Positions 32,662 through 40,637 of a stretch of 54,170 nucleotides of DNA are shown piece by piece. Source of the stretch: JBBARC01 sp040400005 (lineage in GTDB: Bacteria; Pseudomonadota; Alphaproteobacteria; Acetobacterales; Acetobacteraceae); the NCBI GenBank assembly GCA_040400005.1, contig JBBARC010000018.1, positions 1 to 54,170 of the forward strand. Direction: 5' to 3'. The stretch's first letter is position 1; every line of letters begins with the position of its first letter. Position numbers and translations under genes: made by a program. The notes under the pieces are model-generated. The model worked only from the letters and a program-made list of their open reading frames with translations. It did no database searches and was not told where the DNA came from.

Positions 32662-33100
32662 TGTTGAGGTTAAGAGTGTTACACTTCTTTACGAATCTCC
32701 GAAAGGTGACCGAATCGTTTTCAGGCCCACCTAAAATCCACTCTGTCACCGCTAGTGCCGGGCACGACTCGGGTGAGAAACCCTGGGCTTTGTGCTGCTA
32801 TGGCAGACTTGGTTCGGGTGATCCGTGCCTGCCCTGGATAAACGCGTCCATTACCGTGACACGGACGCTAAAAACGATCTTGATACGCAGTGATGGGTGT
32901 GGGGTGGGAAAGACGGCGGGAAAAAGTGATCCCGCCCTACGCCGGGGAACCCCCAGGCTGTTCGATATCTTGATGACCCGTGCGGCGCGCATGCGATGGG
33001 TAGCGCTGGCGCTCACCCATCCTACCCTTGCAAGTCATACGCCGTGATGGAGGTGGGATGGGAAAGCCCCCAGGCGCCGCCGCCGCACGGTGCCAAATTA
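32662..33100. other. Long non-coding stretch with small inverted repeats
   Basis: No supported gene in about 440 bases. Near 32647-32665 the arms CCTCA/TGAGG lie at the DUF3010 promoter. GATGGGT (from 32995) with ACCCATC (ending about 33020) forms a hairpin around AGCGCTGGCGCTC, and GTGATCCCGCCCTACG lies at about 32927. Two partly similar segments begin GTGATGG at about 32890 and 33047 (GTGGGATGGGAAAG-like). These look like general intergenic repeat debris. Long reading frames here show no family character. Confidence 0.5.
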
Positions 33101-33140
33101 CAAAAAGTCTTTTGCTTCTTTTCTTCAGAAAAGAAGCATC
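33101..33140. repeat. Single arm of the dispersed palindromic element
   Basis: AAAAAGTCTTTTGCTTC followed by TTTTCTTCAGAAAAGAAGC is one arm, with its inner palindrome CTTTTCTTCAGAAAAG-like intact. It lies just beyond the hydrolase stop (minus strand). The core and other arm are missing or replaced by the GC-rich sequence before 33100. Confidence 0.82.
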
Positions 33141-33144
33141 TTGC

Positions 33145-33945
33145 TTACCCTACCTTAAGTTTTTCACGAAAAAACGCAATCACCTCGTTAGCCGCTTCGC
33201 GCGTGCGTTCACCTTTTGCGTCGATGAGGTCGGCGGTGAAGACTGAGTGTGGGGGTTTGCCGCGGGCGGGCATGCCGGCCGGGTTGGCGCAGGCATCGGG
33301 CAGGGTTGTGCCGATAAAAGCGTCGCCGAGCTCGCGCGATAACGTCTCGAAGCGGGCCGCCGGTGAGAGGGGATCGGACGCGAAACGATAGCCGCGGACG
33401 ACCAGGCCATCGGTTTGGGTGCGGGTGCGGATGGTGGCCAGGGCGGCTGGGGTTATATCCAAGGCTGCTTTGTTGGTGGCGGGCAGGCCGGGCTGGCTGA
33501 GCACGGGGGCGAGCATGACATCGTCCACCGCCATGGCGAGGGCGAAGCCGCCGGTGAGGCACATGCCGATGGCGCCGACGCCGGGGCCGCCGCATTCGGC
33601 GTGGGCGGTTTTGGCCAGGGCGCGGAGCCAGTTGGTGACCTGGCTGGGTTTGTTGGCGGCCAACATGGTGAATTCGCGCGATATGCATAAACCGACGACG
33701 CGGCCCATGCCGACATCTTCGGGGTTGGTGGCATCGGGGGTGCCGAGCAGGATGGGGGCATAGACGCGCAGGCCGGCATTGGCGACCCAGCGGCAGAAGC
33801 GGGCCAGGGTTGGGGTGAAGCCATAAATTTCGTGCATGATGATGACGGCGGGGCCGTGATCACCCAAACAGAGCACGGGTTTGGTTTTGCCGAGGAACGT
33901 GAGATCGCGGCGGGTGAAGTCGGCAATGTCGGCGGTGAGTGGCAT
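33145..33945 (-). CDS. Dienelactone hydrolase family protein
   Basis: Alpha/beta hydrolase of 266 residues with the dienelactone hydrolase layout: HEIYGF (Glu39, which in the family holds the nucleophile inactive until substrate binds), nucleophile Cys129 in GAIGMCLTGG, and likely Asp191 and His233 (KPPHSVF) to complete the triad. ATG 33945 was chosen; the frame upstream runs into a palindromic element. Members hydrolyse dienelactones of chloroaromatic breakdown, but many housekeeping copies have unknown substrates. Both flanks carry element copies of the same orientation. Confidence 0.9.
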   Translation of the reverse strand: MPLTADIADFTRRDLTFLGKTKPVLCLGDHGPAVIIMHEIYGFTPTLARFCRWVANAGLRVYAPILLGTPDATNPEDVGMGRVVGLCISREFTMLAANKPSQVTNWLRALAKTAHAECGGPGVGAIGMCLTGGFALAMAVDDVMLAPVLSQPGLPATNKAALDITPAALATIRTRTQTDGLVVRGYRFASDPLSPAARFETLSRELGDAFIGTTLPDACANPAGMPARGKPPHSVFTADLIDAKGERTREAANEVIAFFREKLKVG

Positions 33946-33976
33946 GGCGGGGTTCCATACGGGTGAAGGCAAAGAG

Positions 33977-34085
33977 TAAGAATTTTTTGACGCTGGTTCG
34001 GCGAACGCGGTGGCAGCGTTGCCCCTGTCCCCCAGTTTCAAAAGTCTTTTTGCTTCTTTTTCTTCAGAAAAAGAAGAGTCTTACC
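33977..34085. repeat. Copy of the dispersed palindromic element with a deleted left arm
   Basis: The core (33988-34037, with GGTTCGGCGAACGCGGTGGC as at 24.4 kb) and the right arm (34039-34085) are complete, but the left arm is reduced to TAAGAATTTTTT, as if an internal deletion removed about 25 bp including the hairpin. It lies between the hydrolase start and rnpB. Confidence 0.9.
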
Positions 34086-34104
34086 TTAACCCGACCCCCG
34101 TAGC

Positions 34105-34133
34105 TTGACCGGGCAACGCCCGGGGGGCACGAA
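34105..34133 (+). promoter_or_regulatory. Possible promoter of rnpB
   Basis: TTGACC (34105-34110) stands 17 bases before CACGAA (34128-34133), about 7 bases before the 5' end of rnpB. The spacer contains a perfect palindrome, CCGGGC-AAC-GCCCGG. The -10 match is poor, so this is a guess from position. Confidence 0.35.
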
Positions 34134-34139
34134 GCGTGG

Positions 34140-34547
34140 GTGTCAGGCGGCCGGGCGACCGCTGCCCCTTTTGCGTAGGCGAGAGGGGGGGAGGAAAGTC
34201 CGGGCTCCACGGAAAGACGGTGCCGGTTAATGGCCGGCGGGGGCGACCCCAGGGAAAGTGCCACAGAAAACAAACCGCCCAACCGCATGAGAGTGCGCGC
34301 GGGTTAGGGTGAAACGGTGCGGTAAGAGCGCACCGCACCCCTGGCAACAGGGGTGGCAGGGTAAACCCCACCGGGAGCAAGACCGCATAGGGGTGGCAGG
34401 GTTGGCGCAAGCACGGCCCGGGGGTTTTTCGCCTCGCCATCCGGGTTGGTCGCGTGAGGCGCTGCGGTAACGCGCGTCCCAGAGGAATGGTCGTCACGCG
34501 CTGGGAAACCGGTGTGGACAGAACCCGGCTTACAGGCCGCCTGACAC
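34140..34547 (+). ncRNA. rnpB: RNase P RNA (class A)
   Basis: Catalytic RNA that trims the 5' leader of tRNA precursors. Universally conserved parts are plain: GAGGAAAGTCCGGGCTCC near 34191 (P4/CR-I region), the ACAGAAAACAAACCGCC stretch (about 34264-34280), and near the end ACAGAACCCGGCTTACAGGC. Ends were set by the perfect 13-bp P1 helix, GTGTCAGGCGGCC (34140-34152) with GGCCGCCTGACAC (34535-34547). The total, about 408 bases, is normal for the class. Frames read across it are false. Confidence 0.96.
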
Positions 34548-34643
34548 AGTTTACTCATGGGTGATGTCGGTGGTTGGGGGTGCTGCGGGGCATGCGTATT
34601 TGGTTTGTTCTTTTAGAGGCCGTTTGAGGGTTTGCGCACAGAG

Positions 34644-34652
34644 TTATCCACA
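34644..34652 (+). promoter_or_regulatory. DnaA box
   Basis: TTATCCACA is an exact match to the consensus DnaA-binding 9-mer. It is the only one I saw in the region between rnpB and mraZ. It could link expression of the division cluster to replication; a single box can also be chance. Confidence 0.5.
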
Positions 34653-34683
34653 AGAACAAAGCAGGGGTAGTTTGTAATGTTTT

Positions 34684-34713
34684 TGGGGGGCGTATGGGCT
34701 GGCGTGGGCTGGG
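34684..34713 (+). promoter_or_regulatory. Candidate MraZ operator (TGGG repeats)
   Basis: TGGG occurs at 34684, 34695, 34705 and 34710, so three copies lie about one helical turn apart (11 and 10 bp). MraZ proteins bind direct repeats of TGGG with about 10-bp spacing in front of their own gene. The place, some 230 bp upstream of mraZ, is plausible for autoregulation. Confidence 0.5.
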
Positions 34714-34935
34714 GCCAATTTGTTGATTTTCCAGCATTTTTAAGGAGAATTTGTTGGATGGACGGGCTGTAATTCAATTGACGCCCATAAAACGCCATGA
34801 TACACCAAAAATTCCCATGGCGAGTCTCGTCCACACCCCGCGACGCGGTGTTTGTGGGGTGGAGAAGACCAGGCCGCCGGGGATTGGGGCCGCTTATGTG
34901 CGGCCGGGATTTTTGGGGGGTGCTGACCGCAGGCG

Positions 34936-35394
34936 ATGGGCGATTTTGTTGGCACGCATGTGAATAAGCGCGACGGCAAGGGGCGGGTGTCTATTCCTGC
35001 GTCTTTCCGGGCGAGCTTGCGCGTGCTGCCAACCGACGAAACTGTGCAGCTTTTTGTGCGCGCATCGCATCGCCATAACGGCATTGAAGCCTGGCCGGTG
35101 GCCGAGTTTGACAAGTTGGCCGCCCCCTTGGCGCTGTTGGATAAGTTCAGCGACGATTATGAAGATTTGTCGGCGTCGCTTTATGGCGGGTCGTTCAGCA
35201 TCGAATCGGACCGCGAGGGCCGTATCGTGCTACCGGAAAGCTTGGTGCGCCACGCAGGCTTGTCGGAGACGGTGGTGTTTATGGGGCTGGGGCGGATGTT
35301 CCAAATTTGGGAGCCGCTGGAGGCTGAGCGGCGGCGCGAGGAAGCCCGTGCGCGGGCTCGTGCGATTGGCCAGCGCCCGCGGGGTGAGCCATGA
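34936..35394 (+). CDS. mraZ: Transcriptional regulator MraZ
   Basis: First gene of the dcw cluster and its likely autoregulator. The 152-residue protein has two AbrB-like (SpoVT-type) halves, seen as VNKRDGKGRVSIPASFRA (about 9-26) and SDREGRIVLPESLVRHA (about 91-107), each with the DxKGR/DxxGR signature used to bind DNA. An Arg/Glu-rich helix ends the chain. ATG 34936 gives the usual N-terminus (VGTH). The stop overlaps the rsmH start by 4 bp. TGGG repeats upstream fit its known target. Confidence 0.95.
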   Translation: MGDFVGTHVNKRDGKGRVSIPASFRASLRVLPTDETVQLFVRASHRHNGIEAWPVAEFDKLAAPLALLDKFSDDYEDLSASLYGGSFSIESDREGRIVLPESLVRHAGLSETVVFMGLGRMFQIWEPLEAERRREEARARARAIGQRPRGEP

Positions 35395-36335
35395 GCGGGA
35401 CATTTTCGCATAACCCGGTGATGCTGGCGGACGTGGTGGAGCGCCTAAAGCCGCATGACGGCGGGTGCTATTTAGATGGCACGTTTGGTGGCGGCGGCTA
35501 TGCGGAGGCGATTTTGTGTGCCGCCGATTGCACGCTGTTTGCGATTGATCGTGACCCCGCCGCCATTGCGCGCGGGGCTACGCTGGCTGCCCGTTACCCT
35601 GGGCGGTTGCATATGATTGAGGGCGGCTTTGGCGACATGCTGGGGCTGCTGGCCGATCGGGGTGTTTCGGCACTTGACGGTATTGTGCTGGATTTGGGGG
35701 TATCTTCTTACCAGATTGACGACCCGGCGCGGGGATTTTCGTTTCGGTTTGATGGGCCGCTGGATATGCGCATGGGTGGCACTGGGCCCACGGCTGCTGA
35801 TTTGGTGGCGGGTTTGGGTGAGGTGGAGTTGGCTGACACGCTTTACCAGTTTGGCGAGGAACGCCAATCGCGCCGCATTGCGCGCGCCATTGTGGCGGCC
35901 CGCGCCGTTGCCCCGATCACCACAACCTTGCAGTTGGCAGCTTTAATTCGTGCCAATATGCCGCACACCAAAGATGGTATTCATCCGGCGACGCGCAGTT
36001 TTCAGGCGCTGCGTATTCGGGTGAATGATGAGCTGGGCGAAATTTCGCGCGCGCTGAATGCTGCTACCGGTATGCTGGCGCCGGGCGGGCGGTTGGTGGT
36101 GGTGTCGTTTCATTCGCTGGAAGACCGGCTGGTGAAAACGGCGTTTGCGGCCGCCGCGGGGCGCACGCCTTCGCCGAGCCGCCACGACCCGGGCAATTTG
36201 TATCATGCCCCGCGGGCGGGGTTTCGCTTACTGCATAATAGTGCGGCGAGGCCTGGCAGTGACGAATGTGCGGCAAACCCGCGCGCGCGCAGTGCACGGT
36301 TGCGCGCGATTGAACGTTTGGCGGAGGCCGCATGA
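35391..36335 (+). CDS. rsmH: 16S rRNA m4C1402 methyltransferase
   Basis: Adds the N4-methyl group to C1402 in the decoding centre of 16S rRNA (MraW). The 314-residue enzyme opens with HNPVMLADVVERLKP, then LDGTFGGGGYAEAIL is motif I for SAM binding; ALDGIVLDLGVSSYQID and GFSFRFDGPLDMRM are family signatures, and VVSFHSLEDRLVK lies near the end. It overlaps mraZ before and ftsL after by 4 bp each. Confidence 0.97.
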   Translation: MSGTFSHNPVMLADVVERLKPHDGGCYLDGTFGGGGYAEAILCAADCTLFAIDRDPAAIARGATLAARYPGRLHMIEGGFGDMLGLLADRGVSALDGIVLDLGVSSYQIDDPARGFSFRFDGPLDMRMGGTGPTAADLVAGLGEVELADTLYQFGEERQSRRIARAIVAARAVAPITTTLQLAALIRANMPHTKDGIHPATRSFQALRIRVNDELGEISRALNAATGMLAPGGRLVVVSFHSLEDRLVKTAFAAAAGRTPSPSRHDPGNLYHAPRAGFRLLHNSAARPGSDECAANPRARSARLRAIERLAEAA

Positions 36336-37168
36336 TATTTCGCCCGTTAACCGCAATTTGCGCGTTTGCAGCCTTAGGGGCTGGGTTGTTTTTGTATTCG
36401 GAAAAGCACCGCACGGCGCTGGTGGATCGCGATATCGCGCAGTTGATTGAGCACAGCCAGGCAGCGCGTGAGCGCATCGGCGTTTTGCGCACCGAATGGC
36501 AGTTGCTGAATAATCCTGATGTGTTGCGGGAACGGTCGGATAAATATTTGCATTTGCAGGCGATGGAGCCTTCGCATTATGTGAAGTTGGCAGATCTGGG
36601 CGCGCATTTGCCGGGGCCGCTGGCGCCGGGTGCGGTGCCCAGTGCAGATGACGCGGTTGTGGTGGGTGCTGCCGACGGTGCCGCGATCGTGGTCGCGAGT
36701 GGAGAGACAATGCCTGATGGCGGGCATGGTGATGCCGCGCATGATACGGCCACTGTGGCGCAAGTTAAGCCCAACGCTGATGCCCAGGTTGCAAGCCTGC
36801 TGATAACGGAGAAAATGCCGGCGCGTGCGGGGCTGGCGATTGCGGCAAAAACCGATGTGAAGGCCAAGCCGCATAACCCTGTTCACCACACGGCAACGCC
36901 TGCTTCGCACGCGCCGGCTCCGAATGATATGTCTGGCCTGCCGCGCGGTGCGCCGTTGCCGTTAGCGGCACCCCAGCCGATTGGCGCCACTGTGGTTTCC
37001 GCCATGGCGCATACTGGCATGGCGCAAACTGGGCATCGCGCGTTTATGCAGCCCGCGATCGTTAGTGCTGTGCCGCGCTACGCAACGGCTGCAATGCCGG
37101 TTAGTTCGTCGCTAGGTATGGCAAGCAGGCTGCCCCCGCCTGTGCCTTTGCCCGCAGACGAACGCTAA
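36332..37168 (+). CDS. ftsL: Cell division protein FtsL-like, with long C-terminal extension
   Basis: Bitopic divisome protein by position and shape: a short cytoplasmic start, one helix (LTAICAFAALGAGLFLYSE, about 6-24) and a heptad-rich segment (about 30-75, ending LLNNPDVLRERSDKYLHLQA, the usual FtsL end). FtsL is normally 100-150 residues, but this one has 278: about 180 residues of Ala/Pro/His-rich, low-complexity sequence follow, with no recognised domain and probably disordered in the periplasm. Sequence identity in FtsL is always low, so the name rests on the rsmH-ftsL-ftsI order and the first 90 residues. Confidence 0.82.
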   Translation: MIFRPLTAICAFAALGAGLFLYSEKHRTALVDRDIAQLIEHSQAARERIGVLRTEWQLLNNPDVLRERSDKYLHLQAMEPSHYVKLADLGAHLPGPLAPGAVPSADDAVVVGAADGAAIVVASGETMPDGGHGDAAHDTATVAQVKPNADAQVASLLITEKMPARAGLAIAAKTDVKAKPHNPVHHTATPASHAPAPNDMSGLPRGAPLPLAAPQPIGATVVSAMAHTGMAQTGHRAFMQPAIVSAVPRYATAAMPVSSSLGMASRLPPPVPLPADER

Positions 37169-37180
37169 GGGGCCGCTGGC

Positions 37181-39190
37181 ATGACCAATGATACCAGCAA
37201 AAACGGATTGTCGCTGCGCCGCTGGCGCCAGCAGTTTGCCGCCCGCCTGACCGGCGCACCCGATCGCGGGGCAACGCCGCGCACCGAAGTGTTTCGCATA
37301 ACGGAGGCCGATAAAAAGCGTGCCGCCCGGTTGGATCGCACGCATGCACGCCTAGTGGTGGCATCGGGCGGGTTTACCCTAATGTTTGGTGCTATTTCGG
37401 CTGGGTTGGTGGCGCGCACAGTGATTTTTCCGATGGCGCCGAGCCATGCGGAAATGCACACGCTGGTGCCATCACCGAATGTGCTGATTAGCGACACAGT
37501 GCCTGATTATAGCCCTGACAGCAGCGATACCAAACGCGCGCGCGCTAGTATTCTGGATCGTAACGGCGAAATTTTGGCAATTTCCCTGCCGATGGCAGCC
37601 CTGTACGCCAACCCGCGCGAAATGATTGATGCCGCCGATGCCGCGCATAAAATTAAGGGTGCGCTGCCGCGATTGAACGAGCGCGAAATTCTCGACAAAT
37701 TACAGGCCGAAAAAGAATTTGTCTATCTTGATCGGCGGCTGACGCCATCAGAAGAACGTGCTGTGAACGATCTTGGTATTCCTGGATTGTATTTTGAAGC
37801 GGCAACCAAGCGGCGCTACCCGCTGGGCCGGACGGCCGCCCAAGTGTTGGGCGGGGTGGACGTGGATGGCCACGGTGTGGCCGGTGCCGAGCGCGCGTTC
37901 GATAAGATTTTGGAACGCGGCACTGAGCCTGTGCGGCTATCGATCGACGTGCACGTGCAAGCAGTGATGCGCGAAGAGCTTGAAAAATCTAAAGAAGAAT
38001 TTCTGGCAATCGGTGCCTGCGGCATTGTGATGGACGTGCACACCGGCGAAGTGATCGCCATGGTCAGCCTGCCCGATTATGATACCAACGATTTTGGCAA
38101 GGCCGAAGATGGCGAACGTTTTAACCGCGCGGTGACCGGCATGTTTGAACCGGGCAGCACGTTTAAGCTGCAAACCGCCGCCATGGCGCTGGATTTCGGC
38201 ACCGCCCATATTTGGGACCAGTTTGACGCCGCGAATAACATTCATATCGGCCGCTTCACCATTGTGGATTACAAAGGCAAGCACCGGTTTTTGTATTTAC
38301 CGGAAGTGATCGCGTATTCTTCCAACCTGGGGGCTGCCCACATCGCCCTAGGCGTAGGCGCTGCGCGCCAGCGCGAATGGCTGGGCGCCATGGGCATGTT
38401 TCGTCGCATTGGCATAGAACTACCCGAAGCCGGCGTGCCGATTGTGCCGCCAGTGGCAAACTGGAAAGAAGCCGCCACCATGACCATCGGCTTTGGTCAT
38501 GGCATTGCGGTATCGCCGTTGCACGTGGTGCGCGGCACAGCAGCCCTTGCCAATGGCGGTTACGTGATTACGCCAACCATTTTAGCACGCGATCCCAACG
38601 ATACCCCGCCTGCCGGCAAGCGAGTGATGTCGCCCAACACATCCGATGTTGTGCGCAAACTGATGCGTCTGGTGGTGACCGATGGCTATGGCAAACCTGC
38701 GGATATTGAGGGGTATTTTGTTGGCGGCAAAACCGGCACGGCAGAAAAAGTGGGCGCGCATGGCTACAAAAAACATGCCAACGTCAGTGCGTTTATGAGC
38801 GTATTTCCGATGAATGCGCCGCGCTATGCAGTGTATTTTATGCTTGATGAGCCCAAAGGGAATAAAGAAACCGGTGGCTATGCAACCGCGGGCGCGGTGA
38901 GCGCACCGGGGGCCGGGCGGGTGATTGCGCGCATTGCCCCCATGCTGGGGTTGTTTCCGGAAATTAAAACGGAAGAGATTATACAGGCAAGTTTATCGAT
39001 CCCCATGCAGCCTGGGCACGGCACCGGTGAACCCACCGGGATTGGGTCACCGCTGGAATCCGCCATGCAGCAGGCGTTGCTGCCACCGGCGCCGCCCGCG
39101 CCAACCCGCCACGACCCCAACGCGCTGCGCCACGAAGCAGCACTGACCGTGCGTGTGCCGGATGGGGTTGAAGCTGTTGCCGCTCGCTGA
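37181..39190 (+). CDS. ftsI: Peptidoglycan transpeptidase FtsI (PBP3)
   Basis: Septal class B penicillin-binding protein that crosslinks new wall in concert with FtsW. The 669-residue chain has a cytoplasmic start of about 55 residues, one helix (FTLMFGAISAGLVARTVIF), the pedestal domain with RYPLGRTAAQVLGG, and the transpeptidase domain: Ser326 in EPGSTFK (SxxK), YSSN (SxN) and Lys517 in GGKTGTAEK (KTG). The tail after about 610 is Pro-rich. There are 12 bases between ftsL and this gene, while murE begins 29 bp inside its end. Confidence 0.96.
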   Translation: MTNDTSKNGLSLRRWRQQFAARLTGAPDRGATPRTEVFRITEADKKRAARLDRTHARLVVASGGFTLMFGAISAGLVARTVIFPMAPSHAEMHTLVPSPNVLISDTVPDYSPDSSDTKRARASILDRNGEILAISLPMAALYANPREMIDAADAAHKIKGALPRLNEREILDKLQAEKEFVYLDRRLTPSEERAVNDLGIPGLYFEAATKRRYPLGRTAAQVLGGVDVDGHGVAGAERAFDKILERGTEPVRLSIDVHVQAVMREELEKSKEEFLAIGACGIVMDVHTGEVIAMVSLPDYDTNDFGKAEDGERFNRAVTGMFEPGSTFKLQTAAMALDFGTAHIWDQFDAANNIHIGRFTIVDYKGKHRFLYLPEVIAYSSNLGAAHIALGVGAARQREWLGAMGMFRRIGIELPEAGVPIVPPVANWKEAATMTIGFGHGIAVSPLHVVRGTAALANGGYVITPTILARDPNDTPPAGKRVMSPNTSDVVRKLMRLVVTDGYGKPADIEGYFVGGKTGTAEKVGAHGYKKHANVSAFMSVFPMNAPRYAVYFMLDEPKGNKETGGYATAGAVSAPGAGRVIARIAPMLGLFPEIKTEEIIQASLSIPMQPGHGTGEPTGIGSPLESAMQQALLPPAPPAPTRHDPNALRHEAALTVRVPDGVEAVAAR

Positions 39191-40637
39191 TCTGATTGCG
39201 CGCGCCGGCCTGCCGAAAGATACGGTAGCAGGCAGCAATGTTGTAATCACCGGGATAACCGCTGATAGCCGCGCGGTACGCAGCGGCATGTTGTTTGCAG
39301 CCATTGCCGGCAACCGAGTTGATGGCCGCGGGTTTATTGGCCAGGCGGTGGCGCAAGGTGCGGCTGCTGTGCTGGCGCAAATCGGCACACCGTGGCCAGC
39401 CGGCGTGCAACACCTGCCGTTTATTTTGCATGCCGAACCGCGCCAGGCGCTGGCCCGATTAGCCGCCGCTTTAGCGGGGCCTGGGCCACGCACCATGGTT
39501 GCGGTCACTGGCACCAACGGCAAAACCAGCACGGTGGATTTTTTGCGCCAGATCTGGGCGCATTTTTACATACCGGCGGCAAGCTTAGGCACGTTGGGTT
39601 TGGTGGCACCAGGGCACGCCGGCGGTGGTGGGCTGACAACGCCCGATCCTGTGGCGCTGGCGGAAACCCTAAATAGGCTGGCCCGCGAAGGGGTAACCCA
39701 CGCTGCAATAGAAGCATCATCGCACGGACTGGACCAATATCGGCTGGATGGGGTTGAACTGACAGCTGCCGGATTTTCTAATCTCACCCGTGATCATCTG
39801 GATTATCACCAAACTATGGGCGATTACCGCGCAGCCAAGCTGCGGCTATTTGTAAATTTACTGCCTGCCCAAGCCGCCGCCGTGGTTAATGCCGATATGG
39901 ATAGCGATACGCTGGCCGCATTGCACAAAATTGCGCAGGCGCGGCATTTACGGCTGATTACCACAGGCGATGCTGGCGAACATTGGCGTATACTGGCAAC
40001 CACCGCCTTGCCGCATGGCCAAGCATTGCATGTGTCGGTGCACGGCGCGCCGCACCATGTTGAACTCGTCCTGCCCGGCCGGTTTCAGGCCGATAATGTG
40101 GTGCTGGCAGCCGCGTTGGCCGAGGTTACGGGTAGCGCAAACGTCATCGCGGCACTGCCGCATTTGCGTGGTGTGCGCGGGCGCATGGAACTTGCCGTGC
40201 GGTTGGCCAATGGTGCTGCGGCGTATGTGGATTATGCGCATACCCCCGATGCGTTGCAGCGCTTGCTGCAGGCGTTGCGGCCGCATACCACTGGCAAACT
40301 TGTGTGTGTGTTTGGCGCCGGCGGGGATCGCGATCCGGGCAAGCGGCCGCTGATGGGTGGCGTTGTTGCAAAATATGCTGATTTAGCCATCATCACCGAT
40401 GATAACCCGCGCACCGAAAATGCTGCCGCCATTCGTGATGCCATTCTAACCGCCTGCCCTGGTGCGTACGACATTGGCGATCGCGCCGCCGCCATTGCAG
40501 CAGGGCTTGCAGCTTTACACGCCGGCGATGTGCTAGTGGTTGCCGGTAAAGGCCACGAACAGGGGCAGATTGTTGGTGGTGATGTGCTGCCCTTTGATGA
40601 TGCAAGCGTTTTGCGCTCACTGTGTGGTACCGCATGA
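39162..40637 (+). CDS. murE: UDP-MurNAc-tripeptide synthetase (meso-diaminopimelate adding)
   Basis: Mur ligase that adds the third amino acid of the stem peptide. The 491-residue protein shows the P-loop VAVTGTNGKTSTVDFL, EASSHGLDQYRLDG, and DNPRTE (Asp414-Arg417), the motif that selects meso-DAP over lysine, then GKGHEQGQ. ATG 39162 lies inside the ftsI end; a GTG at 39153 is the other option. Its stop overlaps the murF start (ATGA). Confidence 0.96.
   Translation: MGLKLLPLADLIARAGLPKDTVAGSNVVITGITADSRAVRSGMLFAAIAGNRVDGRGFIGQAVAQGAAAVLAQIGTPWPAGVQHLPFILHAEPRQALARLAAALAGPGPRTMVAVTGTNGKTSTVDFLRQIWAHFYIPAASLGTLGLVAPGHAGGGGLTTPDPVALAETLNRLAREGVTHAAIEASSHGLDQYRLDGVELTAAGFSNLTRDHLDYHQTMGDYRAAKLRLFVNLLPAQAAAVVNADMDSDTLAALHKIAQARHLRLITTGDAGEHWRILATTALPHGQALHVSVHGAPHHVELVLPGRFQADNVVLAAALAEVTGSANVIAALPHLRGVRGRMELAVRLANGAAAYVDYAHTPDALQRLLQALRPHTTGKLVCVFGAGGDRDPGKRPLMGGVVAKYADLAIITDDNPRTENAAAIRDAILTACPGAYDIGDRAAAIAAGLAALHAGDVLVVAGKGHEQGQIVGGDVLPFDDASVLRSLCGTA

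Larger units (their letters stand above)
34548..34935. other. Intergenic region upstream of the dcw cluster
   Basis: 388 bases without a supported gene. It is AT-rich in the middle, with a perfect DnaA box and TGGG repeats (listed apart), a T-rich stretch at 34715-34752 that may hold the promoter of the cluster, and a short hairpin CCGCG-A-CGCGG near 34838-34848. A long 5' leader for mraZ is likely. Confidence 0.6.

Noticed and set aside
32571..33047. Frame of 158 codons upstream of the hydrolase region
   Set aside because: It begins inside the antisense of DUF3010 and runs through repeat debris; no domain and no start signal.
34081..34558. Minus-strand frames across 34.1-34.6 kb
   Set aside because: The plus strand is rnpB with all conserved segments and a closed P1 helix.
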